The notes beneath the pieces were generated by a model. It ran no database searches and had not been told where the DNA came from. It was given only the letters and a program-made list of their open reading frames with translations. This document shows positions 16,839 through 28,789 of a stretch of 62,915 nucleotides of DNA, piece after piece. Origin of the DNA: an uncultured Pelagibacteraceae bacterium (GTDB taxonomy: Bacteria > Pseudomonadota > Alphaproteobacteria > Pelagibacterales > Pelagibacteraceae); contig CACHJN010000006.1 of NCBI GenBank assembly GCA_902580115.1, positions 1 through 62,915 on the forward strand, given 5' to 3'. Each line of letters opens with the position of its first letter. Position 1 is the first letter of the stretch. Made by a program: the position numbers and the translations under genes.

Positions 16839-17789
16839 ATGCGCTTAATAAAAAATAAACTTTCAACTTTGATTTTAGTGTTGTCGTTATTCAATTTTAA
16901 CATTTTATACTCAGATGAAAAAATTAACGCTGTCATTGATCAAATTCAAATTATTTCACAAGATTTAAAAACACTTGAAAAAGCATTTTATAAAAATTCA
17001 GATATAATTGATAAAAATAAATCTTTAAATAACAATAATTTAAATGAAGATGTTCTTACTAAACATTTGTTACGATTAAATGAAATAGAGGAACAGTTTA
17101 GACAACTTACAAATCAATTTGAAGAAGTAAATTTCAAAATGGATAAATTGTCTTCAAGAATAACTAAGATGCAATCTGATAATCAATTGAGATTCTCCGA
17201 TTTAGAAAACACAGATCCATCTATTAAGGATAAAAAAAAAGCTAAATTACCTGGAACAAGTAAGCCACAAGATTTTGGAGCAACACCAGGGTATTCATCA
17301 AAAAATCTTCCTGAAAAACAAGAAACAAGTTCTATCGGTACTACCGCTGCAGTTACCACTTCTGACGCTGAGAGAACTGAGTCTTTACTTCCAAATAAAC
17401 CTCCTAAAGAGCAATATGATTTTGCAATTAGTTTTATGAAAATTGGAGATTATGAAACTGCAGAGTTTGCTTTAAAAGAATTCATAGATAAAAATAAAGA
17501 CCACGACCTAGCTGGAAGTGCTCAATACTGGTATGGAGAGACATTTAGAATTAGACAATTATATTCAGATGCAGCCACAGCTTATCTTGACGGATATCAA
17601 AACTATCCTAAAAGCAATAAAGCACCCGACAATCTATTAAAATTAGGTATTACTATGGTTCAACTTGGTGAAAAGGAACAAGGCTGCACAATGATAACAG
17701 GAATAAAAAAACAATATCCAAAAGCAAGCAAGTCTGTGCTACAAAAAGCTCAGTATGAGCAAAAAAAATTCAATTGTTCTAAATCATAA
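16839..17789 (+). CDS. cpoB: CpoB/YbgF, Tol-Pal accessory TPR protein
   Basis: A 316-residue secreted protein: signal peptide (about 1-25), an N-terminal coiled coil (about 30-125, for example LNEIEEQFRQLTNQFEEV), a Pro/Thr/Ser-rich linker, and C-terminal TPR repeats opening at EQYDFAISFMKIGDYETAEFALKEFI and continuing through AQYWYGETF. This is the CpoB/YbgF architecture, which links peptidoglycan synthesis to Tol-driven constriction. The pal terminator lies just upstream, so expression depends on readthrough or its own promoter. It overlaps the tilS frame by 35 nt. Confidence 0.9.
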   Translation: MRLIKNKLSTLILVLSLFNFNILYSDEKINAVIDQIQIISQDLKTLEKAFYKNSDIIDKNKSLNNNNLNEDVLTKHLLRLNEIEEQFRQLTNQFEEVNFKMDKLSSRITKMQSDNQLRFSDLENTDPSIKDKKKAKLPGTSKPQDFGATPGYSSKNLPEKQETSSIGTTAAVTTSDAERTESLLPNKPPKEQYDFAISFMKIGDYETAEFALKEFIDKNKDHDLAGSAQYWYGETFRIRQLYSDAATAYLDGYQNYPKSNKAPDNLLKLGITMVQLGEKEQGCTMITGIKKQYPKASKSVLQKAQYEQKKFNCSKS

Positions 17790-18777
17790 AAACTGCTTTT
17801 CAAGATCTGAGCAAATTTTAAAAATATTTTTAAATTTTAAGACAAAACTTTTAAAGTTAAAAACTAATAAGTTTTTAGTAGCAGTTTCTGGAGGCCCAGA
17901 CAGTCTTGCCCTCGCAGCAATGTGCAAAGCTTTCGAGTCAATTTACAAAAAAAAAAAATTTTATTATATTCATATCAATCATGGGTTAAGAAAAAGCGCA
18001 CTTATCGAGTCAAAAAAAGTAAAAAAAATTTTAAAAAAACAACATATTTTACTTAAGGTCATAGAGAACAAAAAAAAAATTACTAACAATATTCAGCATA
18101 ACGCTAGAAAAATAAGATACTCAATTTTAAATAATGAATGCAAAAAAAGGAAAATTAAATTTATTCTAACAGGGCATCATAAAGATGATCAAATTGAGAC
18201 TTTTTTAATAAGGCTCTCAAGAGGCAGTGGAGTCCAAGGTTTATCTGCTATGAACACAATTTCCTTTTTAGATAAAAAAATTAAAATTTTTAGACCATTT
18301 TTAAGTGAAAGCAAAAATAGACTGGTTTTTATTTCTAAAGAAGTATTTGGAACCTATATTAAAGATCCCAGCAATAATAATAAAAAATTTTTAAGATCTA
18401 ATATAAGAAAACTTTTACCGATATTAAAAAAATACGGAATAAATGATGATCAAATTATAAAATCAATTAATAACCTAAAATCTTCAAGCAAAACGATTAA
18501 TATTTATTTTAAAGAAGTTTTTAAAAAAATAGTAAAACAAAAAGGTAAAAGAGTTTCCATTAATAAAAAAGACCTATTTTCTCTAAATGAAGAACTTCAA
18601 TTAAGAATATTAGGCTTCGTAATACAATCATCAAATAAGTTGGATTATCCACCTAGATCGAAAAAGATATTAACCGCTCTTAAGCTCTTAAACTCACCCA
18701 AAGAGACGAAACACCAGCTTGGGGGTTGTACGCTTAGTAGTAGAGATAACAGCATATATGTTGAAAAGTCATTGTAA
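17755..18777 (+). CDS. tilS: tRNA(Ile)-lysidine synthase
   Basis: A 340-residue N-type ATP pyrophosphatase. The PP-loop motif VSGGPDS is at residues 44-50, followed by HINHGLRKSA and TGHHKDDQIETFLIRLSRGSG, typical of TilS. It makes lysidine at C34 of tRNA-Ile2 so that AUA is read as isoleucine; AUA is frequent in this AT-rich genome. The 35-nt overlap with cpoB is long; no strong ribosome-binding site is visible, so a slightly later start is possible. Confidence 0.92.
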   Translation: MSKKNSIVLNHKNCFSRSEQILKIFLNFKTKLLKLKTNKFLVAVSGGPDSLALAAMCKAFESIYKKKKFYYIHINHGLRKSALIESKKVKKILKKQHILLKVIENKKKITNNIQHNARKIRYSILNNECKKRKIKFILTGHHKDDQIETFLIRLSRGSGVQGLSAMNTISFLDKKIKIFRPFLSESKNRLVFISKEVFGTYIKDPSNNNKKFLRSNIRKLLPILKKYGINDDQIIKSINNLKSSSKTINIYFKEVFKKIVKQKGKRVSINKKDLFSLNEELQLRILGFVIQSSNKLDYPPRSKKILTALKLLNSPKETKHQLGGCTLSSRDNSIYVEKSL

Positions 18778-18871
18778 TCCTCGTTTTTAACTAAGATATT
18801 TTGCCTTATTTACAACCATATTCTTTTCAAATATTACTTGTTTATTATAAAAAAATACTTATTTAACAATT

Positions 18872-20767
18872 ATGAATTTTAAAAACCTTTTAATGTGGGC
18901 CATTATAATTTTCCTATCTATAGGATTATTTAACATGTTTCAGGATCCTAAAAAAATAAACTCCAACAATAATAAAATGGCTTTCTCAAAATTTTTGACA
19001 GAAGTAGATTCTGGAAGGGTGGTTGAAGTTCAAATTCAGGGAAATAACATTTCCGGCGTTTTAGCCGACGGAAATAATTTTACCACTTTCTCACCGAATT
19101 ACCCAAATCTTGTAGAGAAACTTTCTGAAAAAGGAGTAAGTATTACCGCTTCTCCTAAAGAGGATAAGATGCCTTCTCTTTTAGGAATACTTCTTTCTTG
19201 GTTTCCTATGTTACTTTTAATTGGAGTTTGGATATTTTTTATGCGTCAAATGCAAGGCGGTAAAGGTGGAGCTATGGGTTTCGGAAGATCGAAAGCAAAG
19301 TTACTAAATGAAGCAACTGGCAAAGTTACTTTTAATGATGTTGCTGGAGTTGAAGAAGCAAAAGAGGAAGTTGAAGAAATAGTAGAATTTTTAAGAGATC
19401 CAAAAAAATTTAGTAGACTTGGAGGAAAAATTCCAAAAGGAGCATTATTAATTGGGCCCCCGGGAACAGGAAAAACTTTACTTGCTAAAGCTATAGCTGG
19501 TGAGGCTAATGTTCCTTTTTTCTCAATATCTGGTTCGGACTTCGTTGAAATGTTTGTTGGCGTTGGTGCCTCTAGAGTAAGAGATATGTTTGAACAAGGT
19601 AAAAAGAATTCTCCTTGTATAATATTTATTGATGAAATCGACGCTGTTGGGAGAAGCAGAGGAGCAGGTCTTGGCGGTGGTAATGATGAGAGAGAACAGA
19701 CATTAAACCAGTTGTTAGTTGAAATGGACGGGTTTGACACAAACGAGGGAATAATACTAATTGCTGCAACAAATAGACCAGATGTACTTGATCCTGCTTT
19801 ATTAAGACCAGGAAGATTTGATAGACAAGTAGTTGTTGGTAATCCGGATATAATAGGTAGAGAAGCAATACTAAAAGTTCATATTAAAAAAATTAATACT
19901 GGTCCTGATGTAAAATTAAGAACAATAGCAAGAGGAACTCCAGGTTTTTCAGGGGCCGATTTAGCAAATCTAGTAAACGAGTCAGCTCTTCTAGCTGCAA
20001 GAAAAAATAAAAGAGTTGTAACCATGTCTGATGTAGAAGAGGCTAAAGATAAGGTAATGATGGGAGCTGAAAGAAGATCGATGGTTATGAGTGAAGATGA
20101 GAAAAAACTTACTGCATATCATGAAGGTGGTCATGCTATTGTTGCTTTAAACGAAAAAGCATCTGATCCTATTCATAAAGCCACAATTATTCCAAGAGGA
20201 CGTGCTTTAGGAATGGTAATGAGATTACCCGAGAGAGACCAATTGTCAGTCACTAGAGAAAAAATGCATTCAGATATAGCTGTTGCAATGGGTGGAAGAA
20301 TAGCGGAAGAAATCATTTTTGGTCATGACAAAGTAACTTCGGGAGCTTCATCTGATATCGATATGGTAACAAAAATGGCAAAAAATATGGTTACAAAATA
20401 CGGAATGAGTTCAGAATTAGGAACAATAGCATATGGAGAAAATGAAGAGGAAGTATTTTTAGGTAGATCAGTTACTAAGCAACAAAATATGTCTGAAGAA
20501 ACTGCGAGAAAAGTTGACTCAGAAGTAAAAAAAATAGTTGATAAGGGATATGAAAGAGCGAGAAAAGTTCTAACAGAAAAAATCGATGATTTGCATAAAA
20601 TCGCAAAAGCCTTATTAGTGTATGAGACTTTATCGGGTGATGAGATTAGAGATTTAATCTTAAAAGATAAAAAACCTACTAGATCATTTGAAAATGATCA
20701 AAAGGAAGATGCTAAAGAAACTTCAGCTTTAGGAACAATAGGTTTAAAACCTAAGCCTGTAGTTTAA
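18872..20767 (+). CDS. ftsH: FtsH, membrane ATP-dependent zinc metalloprotease
   Basis: A 631-residue AAA+ protease anchored by two membrane helices (about 5-22 and 104-125). Walker A GPPGTGKT is at 195-202, Walker B IIFIDEID at 250-257, the second region of homology near [18 protein letters not shown], and the zinc-protease motif HEGGH at 417-421. It degrades membrane and regulatory proteins, classically including RpoH, which is encoded at 25270. It is preceded by a 94-nt gap after tilS. Codon and base use look like the neighbours. Confidence 0.98.
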   Translation: MNFKNLLMWAIIIFLSIGLFNMFQDPKKINSNNNKMAFSKFLTEVDSGRVVEVQIQGNNISGVLADGNNFTTFSPNYPNLVEKLSEKGVSITASPKEDKMPSLLGILLSWFPMLLLIGVWIFFMRQMQGGKGGAMGFGRSKAKLLNEATGKVTFNDVAGVEEAKEEVEEIVEFLRDPKKFSRLGGKIPKGALLIGPPGTGKTLLAKAIAGEANVPFFSISGSDFVEMFVGVGASRVRDMFEQGKKNSPCIIFIDEIDAVGRSRGAGLGGGNDEREQTLNQLLVEMDGFDTNEGIILIAATNRPDVLDPALLRPGRFDRQVVVGNPDIIGREAILKVHIKKINTGPDVKLRTIARGTPGFSGADLANLVNESALLAARKNKRVVTMSDVEEAKDKVMMGAERRSMVMSEDEKKLTAYHEGGHAIVALNEKASDPIHKATIIPRGRALGMVMRLPERDQLSVTREKMHSDIAVAMGGRIAEEIIFGHDKVTSGASSDIDMVTKMAKNMVTKYGMSSELGTIAYGENEEEVFLGRSVTKQQNMSEETARKVDSEVKKIVDKGYERARKVLTEKIDDLHKIAKALLVYETLSGDEIRDLILKDKKPTRSFENDQKEDAKETSALGTIGLKPKPVV

Positions 20768-20770
20768 TTA

Positions 20771-21832
20771 ATGATAAAATATTACACTAGAGCGTGTAAT
20801 TTCAAATACGGTTCAACAGCAAGACGATTAATCAAGAGGAAACTTGCCCTACCTTTATGTGGAAATAAAAATATATCTTTTGATGAAATTGAAATAATAA
20901 CAAGAAATAAAAACAAAATATCTTCTAAAATTATAAATTATAAAAAAATAAATTTATTGAGCACTTCTCAAAAAAAAAAAATTAAGCAAGATTTAAAAAA
21001 AATAATAAGAAAAAGAAAAAATTTTTTAAAAAATGTTAATTTCTTTACTCCTTCAATAATGGGAATTTTAAATTTAACACCTGATAGTTTTTCTGATGGA
21101 GGTAAATTTAATAAGAATGCCAAGTCATTTCAACATATTAATAATATGATTAAATTCGGTGCAAATATTATTGATGTAGGAGGTGAATCAACCCGACCAG
21201 GGTCAAAAACTATTAACACGATAGTGGAATGGAAAAGAGTTAAAAATGTAATACAAAAATTTAAAAAAAAATATAAAAAAACTTGTTTGTCAATTGATAC
21301 AAGAAAATCAATTTTAATGATTAAGAGTATTAAATATGGAGTTGATTTGATTAATGATGTGTCAGGGTTTAAATATGATCAAACCGGACTAATAAAACTT
21401 AGAAAATATAATATTGCTAAGGTTCTTCACCACATGCAAGGAACCCCAAACACTATGCAAAAAAATCCAAATTATAAAAATGTTTTGCTAGATATCTACG
21501 ATTTTTTTGAAAATAATATTAATAAAAATTTTGATAATAAAAAAATCGTTTTAGATCCTGGTATTGGCTTTGGTAAAAATTTGAAACATAATTTGACTTT
21601 AATTTCAAAAATATCTTTGTTTCATAGCCTAGGCTTTCCTATTTTGATTGGAACTTCGAGAAAAAGATTTATAAATCAAATATCAGGTGAATATGATAGT
21701 AAAGATAGGATTGGCGGAACACTAGCTTCTGTACTTTTTTTATTGTCACAAGGAGTACAAATTTTTAGGGTACACAATGTTAATGAAGTAAAACAAGGAA
21801 TATTGGTTTTTAAAAAAATATTGGACAATTAA
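20771..21832 (+). CDS. folP: Dihydropteroate synthase with N-terminal extension
   Basis: A 353-residue protein. The C-terminal part from about residue 95 is a dihydropteroate synthase TIM barrel: GILNLTPDSFSDGG (98-111), VGGESTRPG, NDVSGF and IGTSRKRF. It condenses 6-hydroxymethyl-dihydropterin pyrophosphate with p-aminobenzoate. The first ~90 residues (YYTRACNFKYG...) are additional compared with the usual ~280-residue enzyme and carry no motif I can name. It starts 3 nt after ftsH and overlaps glmM by 1 nt. Confidence 0.93.
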   Translation: MIKYYTRACNFKYGSTARRLIKRKLALPLCGNKNISFDEIEIITRNKNKISSKIINYKKINLLSTSQKKKIKQDLKKIIRKRKNFLKNVNFFTPSIMGILNLTPDSFSDGGKFNKNAKSFQHINNMIKFGANIIDVGGESTRPGSKTINTIVEWKRVKNVIQKFKKKYKKTCLSIDTRKSILMIKSIKYGVDLINDVSGFKYDQTGLIKLRKYNIAKVLHHMQGTPNTMQKNPNYKNVLLDIYDFFENNINKNFDNKKIVLDPGIGFGKNLKHNLTLISKISLFHSLGFPILIGTSRKRFINQISGEYDSKDRIGGTLASVLFLLSQGVQIFRVHNVNEVKQGILVFKKILDN

Positions 21833-23163
21833 TGAAAAATAAATATTTTGGCACTGATGGTATTAGAGGAACTGTCAATAGAGGAAATATTACGGGTGAA
21901 AAATTTTTTAAATTTGGATTGGCATCTGGAACTTATTTTAAAAATCAAAAAAAATCTAAACAAATTGCAATTATAGCTAAGGACACAAGATTATCCGGAT
22001 ACACTTTAGAACCAGCTTTGGTATCTGGACTTGTTTCCGGCGGTATGCATGTTTTCACCTTAGGGCCTCTACCTACCAATGGACTTGCCATGTTAACAAA
22101 ATCTATGAGAGCAAATATGGGTATTATGATTACTGCATCTCATAACCCTTTTTACGATAATGGTTTAAAATTATTTGGTCCAGATGGACTGAAATTATCT
22201 GATAAAATAGAAAAAAAAATTGAAAAACTAATTGATGCAAAAAATGCTAAACAATTAACAAACCCTAAATTACTAGGAAGAGTTAAAAGATTAGAGAATG
22301 GAAATGATAAGTATATTAAAATATTAAAAAATAATTTCCCAAAAAATTTTAATTTAAAAGGAACCAAGATAGTTTTAGATTGTGCAAATGGAGCTTGTTA
22401 TAAAGCAGCTCCTAAATTACTTAAAGAACTAGGGGCAAAAGTTTTTTCTATAGGAGTAAAGCCAGATGGTCTAAATATTAATGAAAAATGTGGATCAACA
22501 TATCCCTTAAAAATTAAATCAGCAGTAAAAAAATTTAAAGCCCATGTAGGCATCTCGTTTGATGGTGATGCTGATAGAATAATTATGTGCGATGAAAAAG
22601 GAAAAATAGTAGATGGGGATCAAATTATAGCTATGTTAGCTCGAAGATGGAAATTAAAAAGGATTTTAAAAGGTGGAGTGGTCGGGACCTTAATGTCTAA
22701 TTATGGGCTAGAGCAATTTTTAAAGAATCAGAAAATTAGATTTTCAAGATCAAAAGTAGGTGACAGATATGTTAAAGAAAAAATGAAAAAATTAAATTTT
22801 AACCTTGGTGGCGAACAGTCTGGTCACATAATTTTAGGCAAATTCGCCACTACCGGAGATGGATTGCTCGTAGCTCTAGAAGTTTTATTTTCTTTAAGAA
22901 AAGGTAAAAAAGCAAGTGATCTACTTAATGTGTTTAAACCATTACCACAAATTTTGGAAAATGTTATTGTTAAGGACAAAAGTATAATTAGTAAAACTAA
23001 GTGCAAAATTGCAATAGGAAATGCGAACAAACTTATGGGTCTAAAGGGAAGAATTTTGGTAAGAAAATCTGGAACCGAACCAAAGATCAGGATAATGGCA
23101 GAGTCATATGATAAAAAATTAATTAAAAAATGTATTAAGATAATTAAAAGATCAATAAAATAA
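21832..23163 (+). CDS. glmM: Phosphoglucosamine mutase
   Basis: A 443-residue alpha-D-phosphohexomutase that makes glucosamine-1-phosphate for UDP-GlcNAc, peptidoglycan and lipid A. The phosphoserine loop MITASHNPFYDNG contains Ser103, the Mg loop is SFDGDADR, and the C-terminal phosphate-binding RKSGTEPKIRIMAE is present. The N-terminal KYFGTDGIRG is typical of GlmM rather than PGM. The ATG overlaps the folP stop (TAATG). Confidence 0.97.
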   Translation: MKNKYFGTDGIRGTVNRGNITGEKFFKFGLASGTYFKNQKKSKQIAIIAKDTRLSGYTLEPALVSGLVSGGMHVFTLGPLPTNGLAMLTKSMRANMGIMITASHNPFYDNGLKLFGPDGLKLSDKIEKKIEKLIDAKNAKQLTNPKLLGRVKRLENGNDKYIKILKNNFPKNFNLKGTKIVLDCANGACYKAAPKLLKELGAKVFSIGVKPDGLNINEKCGSTYPLKIKSAVKKFKAHVGISFDGDADRIIMCDEKGKIVDGDQIIAMLARRWKLKRILKGGVVGTLMSNYGLEQFLKNQKIRFSRSKVGDRYVKEKMKKLNFNLGGEQSGHIILGKFATTGDGLLVALEVLFSLRKGKKASDLLNVFKPLPQILENVIVKDKSIISKTKCKIAIGNANKLMGLKGRILVRKSGTEPKIRIMAESYDKKLIKKCIKIIKRSIK

Positions 23164-25268
<2,105 letters not shown>

Positions 25269-25269
25269 A

Positions 25270-26166
25270 TTAATTTTTCGGAAGTAGATTTTTTGATTTA
25301 CTAGCGTTAATCATCGACTTTTGCAATTTTTCAAAAGCTTTAGTTTCAATTTGTCTTACTCTTTCTCTACTTATTTTAAATTTTGAACTTAATTCTTCTA
25401 ATGTCTTTGGATTTTCACTTAGTCTTCTAGCTTTTAAAATGTAAGCTTCCCTTTCATTAAGAATACTCAATGCATTTTTTAATAGTTCTTTTCTATCCTC
25501 AAACTCTTGTTGTTGAGATAACAAAAGTTCTTGATCTAAGTTTTCATCTACTAGCCAATCTTGCCACTCATCTGTTTCACCCGCTTTTATAGGACTATTA
25601 AGAGATTTTTCTTGTCCCATCATTCTTCTATTCATATTAATTACCTCTTCAGAATCAACATCTAATCTTTTTGAAATCTCTTTGACCTGATTATCTTTTA
25701 AATCTCCTTCTTGTTCTGGCGCAATTTGATTTTTTATTTTTTTAAGATTAAAAAAAAGTTTTTTTTGTGCCGTAGTTGTTCCCATTTTTACTAAACTCCA
25801 TGATCTTAAGACATATTCTTGTATAGCTGCTTTAATCCACCACATTGCATAGGTTGCAAGTCTAAAACCTTTATCAGGATCAAATTTTTTTACTGCTTGC
25901 ATTAATCCTATATTACCCTCTGAAATTAATTCGTTTACAGGTAAACCATATCCTCTGTAGCCCATTGCAATTTTTGCAACAAGGCGTAAATGACTTGTAA
26001 CTAATTTGTGTGCAGATTTTAAATTACCTCTTTCCTTCCAATTTTTTGCAAGCATATATTCCTCTTCAGCATCGAGCATTGGAAATTTTTTAATTTGTGA
26101 TAAATACAAAGATAAACTTCCTGACGTAGGAGATGGCAAATTTGATATTTCTTTATTTTTTGTCAT
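25270..26166 (-). CDS. rpoH: RNA polymerase heat-shock sigma factor RpoH
   Basis: A 298-residue sigma-70-family factor. Region 2 contains ELISEGNIGLMQAVKKFDP and RLATYAMWWIKAAIQEYVLRSW. The RpoH-specific box QKKLFFNLKK follows it. Region 4 has ERVRQIETKAFEKLQ. These features distinguish RpoH from RpoD. In other proteobacteria it directs chaperone and protease genes and is itself degraded by FtsH, encoded in this window. It is 21 nt downstream of rluD. Confidence 0.95.
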   Translation of the reverse strand: MTKNKEISNLPSPTSGSLSLYLSQIKKFPMLDAEEEYMLAKNWKERGNLKSAHKLVTSHLRLVAKIAMGYRGYGLPVNELISEGNIGLMQAVKKFDPDKGFRLATYAMWWIKAAIQEYVLRSWSLVKMGTTTAQKKLFFNLKKIKNQIAPEQEGDLKDNQVKEISKRLDVDSEEVINMNRRMMGQEKSLNSPIKAGETDEWQDWLVDENLDQELLLSQQQEFEDRKELLKNALSILNEREAYILKARRLSENPKTLEELSSKFKISRERVRQIETKAFEKLQKSMINASKSKNLLPKN

Positions 26167-26187
26167 TTTAATTATTTATATATAATT

Positions 26188-27171
26188 TTATTCCCTTAAA
26201 TTTTCAAGGTAATCAATTAATTTTTTAATTTTAAATGGTAATTTCGTTTTAAATTCCACTTTTTTCAAATTTCTTGGATGTACAAATCCTAATGTTTGGG
26301 CATGCAAAACTTGACCAGGAAAAGAATTTAAAATTTCATTAAAATTTTTATCTATTTTTTTAAATTTCATATTTTTTTTCCTATATTTTTGGTCACCTAA
26401 TATACTAGTACCTTTGTAAATCATGTGTGCTCTTATTTGATGAGTTCGGCCAGTTTTTAGTTGAAACTCTATTAAGCTTATTTTAGGAATATTTTTTTTA
26501 TTATAAACTTTTAATATTGAATATTTTGTAATAGCCCTTTTTCCTCTGTGCTCATCGGCAGTCATTAGTTGCCTATTTTTTTTACTTCTTGTAATAAAAG
26601 TCTCAATAGTTCCTTTTAAAGGTCTTAATACTCCCCAAATTAAAGCAACATACTTTCTCTCAATAATGTGTTCGCTAAACTGTTTTCCTAAAGATGAATG
26701 AGTAAAATTATTTTTTGCTATTACCAACAATCCACTTGTATCTTTATCAATTCTATGAACTATTCCAGGTCTTGTTGAACCGCTTAAATTAGATAGTTTC
26801 TTCTTATAGCTGCCTACTAGGATATTCACTAATGTATCTATCTTGTTTCCAGCCCCAGGATGCACTACCATTCCTTGGGGTTTATTAATTATAATTAAGT
26901 CACTATCCTCATAGACAATATCTATTGGTTTTTTTGAAGGTATAATTTTTTTATTAGTTTCTTCCTCAAAGTCAATTTGGATTATTTCTTTATCTTTTAT
27001 TTTTCTCGACTGAGCTACAACAATAACATTGTTAACGGTAACTTTTTTTAAAAGAATCATTTTTTTAATATTCGATCTTGTTACATCTTTTAATTTTTCA
27101 GAAAGGAAAACATCTATTCTTTTTCCTTTATCTGGTAAGCTAGATAAAATTTTAATTGTTTTATTTTTCAT
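26188..27171 (-). CDS. rluD: 23S rRNA pseudouridine synthase, RluD family
   Basis: An RluA/RluD-family pseudouridine synthase. With the start chosen here it has 327 residues: an S4 RNA-binding domain (about 16-68) and the catalytic domain with HRIDKDTSG at 139-147, Asp144 being the catalytic residue. PGAGNKIDTLVN and GRTHQIRAHM are also typical. A frame opening 12 codons earlier would reach into the region opposite the tRNA-Arg gene, so the ATG at 27169-27171 is preferred. It is divergent from tRNA-Arg, with 21 nt between them. Confidence 0.92.
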   Translation of the reverse strand: MKNKTIKILSSLPDKGKRIDVFLSEKLKDVTRSNIKKMILLKKVTVNNVIVVAQSRKIKDKEIIQIDFEEETNKKIIPSKKPIDIVYEDSDLIIINKPQGMVVHPGAGNKIDTLVNILVGSYKKKLSNLSGSTRPGIVHRIDKDTSGLLVIAKNNFTHSSLGKQFSEHIIERKYVALIWGVLRPLKGTIETFITRSKKNRQLMTADEHRGKRAITKYSILKVYNKKNIPKISLIEFQLKTGRTHQIRAHMIYKGTSILGDQKYRKKNMKFKKIDKNFNEILNSFPGQVLHAQTLGFVHPRNLKKVEFKTKLPFKIKKLIDYLENLRE

Positions 27172-27192
27172 TTGTTCTAAATTACTACTTGT

Positions 27193-27266
27193 GCGTTCGT
27201 AGCTCAACTGGATAGAGCGTCTGACTTCGGATCAGAAGGTTGAGGGTTCAAATCCTTCCGGGCGCA
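27193..27266 (+). tRNA. tRNA-Arg (UCG)
   Basis: A complete 74-nt cloverleaf without an encoded CCA. The acceptor is GCGUUCG/CGGGCGC with two G-U pairs, the D arm is GCUC-AACUGGAUA-GAGC, the anticodon stem is UCUGA/UCAGA with loop CUUCGGA (anticodon UCG), and the T arm is GAGGG-UUCAAAU-CCUUC. The discriminator is A, followed by TAA, so the CCA end must be added enzymatically. It sits between divergent rluD and convergent GT17. Confidence 0.95.
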
Positions 27267-27271
27267 TAATA

Positions 27272-28078
27272 TTAAGCAATCCAATTTTTCAATATATCTT
27301 GATTTTGATAAATATAATCTGGAAAAGTATTATCTATTTTAATTTTTTTAATTTTAAAACCTCGTTCGAATACATCTTCTCCTTTTTCAATTTTTTCTTT
27401 GATTTTTTTTTCATCAGTCAGATGTTCTTTATTAAATTCTCCATGAGCAAAAGATTTAATTTTTTTTGAGATATTTTCAGCACTTTGTAAATAAGCAAAG
27501 TGCCAACCACCATCTTGAATGATTTGAATATTTTTTGGCTTGTCAATTCTCCAAAATGGATATTTTTTAAATTTTAAATTTCTAAGCCATTGCGGTGATC
27601 TTAAATTTTTTTTTAAACAAATTTTTGAACCGTGCCAATTATTTTCATCCAAGTTTAATAAATTAATTTTGTACATAAACATTTTTTGAGAAAAGACTGC
27701 ATATTTTTTTTTATTAAACAAATTTAACTTTTTTAAATTAGGTATTTCATCAACGTCAGATAAAATAACTATGTCTTCATCTTCTGCTTTATCAAGAACT
27801 TTCATCAAAGAGTTTCTCTGATGTTGTTCAACCAAAGACTCTCCCCCCTCATGTGGTTTCTTTATATGTTCAGGGGTATCATCAACAATTATATATTTTA
27901 TTTTTTTTTTAAATTTCGGGTATTTGTTAATATCAAATAGTAACTTTTTTTCTTTGCCTTGATGGTTAACTGTAGACTCCACTATTACAAAATAATCTAC
28001 AAACTCATTTAAAATATTAAATCTTAAATCAGCTATATGTTCTTCATTAAAATATTGAAAGCAATCATATATTGCCAT
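27272..28078 (-). CDS. Glycosyltransferase family 17 protein
   Basis: A 268-residue protein matching the GT17 family (beta-1,4-N-acetylglucosaminyltransferase III-like). The opening YDCFQYFNEEHIADLRFNIL, VDYFVIVESTVNHQGKEK and the nucleotide-sugar DxD-type motif LSDVDEIP (106-113) are characteristic. It is cytoplasmic, with no signal peptide. It lies 3 nt after an oxygenase-like gene and downstream of an ABC exporter, suggesting synthesis of an exported or surface glycan. Donor and acceptor are unknown. Confidence 0.8.
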   Translation of the reverse strand: MAIYDCFQYFNEEHIADLRFNILNEFVDYFVIVESTVNHQGKEKKLLFDINKYPKFKKKIKYIIVDDTPEHIKKPHEGGESLVEQHQRNSLMKVLDKAEDEDIVILSDVDEIPNLKKLNLFNKKKYAVFSQKMFMYKINLLNLDENNWHGSKICLKKNLRSPQWLRNLKFKKYPFWRIDKPKNIQIIQDGGWHFAYLQSAENISKKIKSFAHGEFNKEHLTDEKKIKEKIEKGEDVFERGFKIKKIKIDNTFPDYIYQNQDILKNWIA

Positions 28079-28081
28079 AAT

Positions 28082-28789
28082 TTATTTTTTAGTAAATGTT
28101 GTTAAACCTATTTTTTTTCCTTCAATTTTTGATGAGGAACAATGTAAATTAGTTCTGTCAAATATTAACATTGACCCTAATTCCCACTCATAAACTAACT
28201 CAATCTCAAGCCCCACAAGATTATCTATTTTTTCATGTTGTAAATAATTTTTATGATCTTCTGCACTAAAAGGTCTGTTTCCAAACATTCCTATATGTTT
28301 ATTTGATCTAATATTCTGTCCGTAATTAAGTTTTGTTTTTTCTAACTCTTTTTTGTCAATTGTAAAATTAGTAGATTTTCCATAGTATCTATTTTTAAAA
28401 ATAACCGTGCTTCCTACTGGTGTAAGGGGAATTAAACTTTGTTTGTAAATTAGATCTTCGAAGTTAAAGCCCCCATCAATATGCAATCCTATTGGATTAT
28501 AGCTTTCTTGAAAAAGTCCATAAATTATATCTCCATTGTCTGTTTTTAAATTATCATATTTAAAATCACCAATTTCATTTTTTAGTTTATTATAAAATAA
28601 TTCCTCTAATTCTCTCCCATATTCTTTTAACCATCTTTTTTTTATGACATTTTGTTTTTTGTTATGAACTGTTGTTGGTAATTGTTCGTAAAGTTTTAAA
28701 AACTTGTTAATTTCATCTTTACTAAATAAGTTTTTAATTACTTTCGGAGAACTCTCGTTTTTCTTAATTTCTTCTAATTTATTATGCAT
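28082..28789 (-). CDS. 2-oxoglutarate/Fe(II)-dependent oxygenase-like protein
   Basis: A 235-residue protein with the jelly-roll iron-ligand pattern of 2OG-Fe(II) oxygenases: HxD at His103/Asp105 (GLHIDGG), a distal His216 (RTNLHCSSS), and a following basic segment (KIEGKKIGLTTF) that could bind 2-oxoglutarate. A strand ELGSMLIFDRTNLHCS before the distal His fits. Substrate is unknown; hydroxylation of a sugar, lipid or small molecule is possible given the GT17 and exporter neighbours. It sits 0-3 nt from both neighbours, so it is almost certainly cotranscribed. Confidence 0.65.
   Translation of the reverse strand: MHNKLEEIKKNESSPKVIKNLFSKDEINKFLKLYEQLPTTVHNKKQNVIKKRWLKEYGRELEELFYNKLKNEIGDFKYDNLKTDNGDIIYGLFQESYNPIGLHIDGGFNFEDLIYKQSLIPLTPVGSTVIFKNRYYGKSTNFTIDKKELEKTKLNYGQNIRSNKHIGMFGNRPFSAEDHKNYLQHEKIDNLVGLEIELVYEWELGSMLIFDRTNLHCSSSKIEGKKIGLTTFTKK

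Noticed and set aside
19246-19740. Minus-strand 164-codon frame opposite ftsH
   Set aside because: Shadow of the Gly/Ala-rich FtsH AAA domain; the sense frame has complete conserved motifs.
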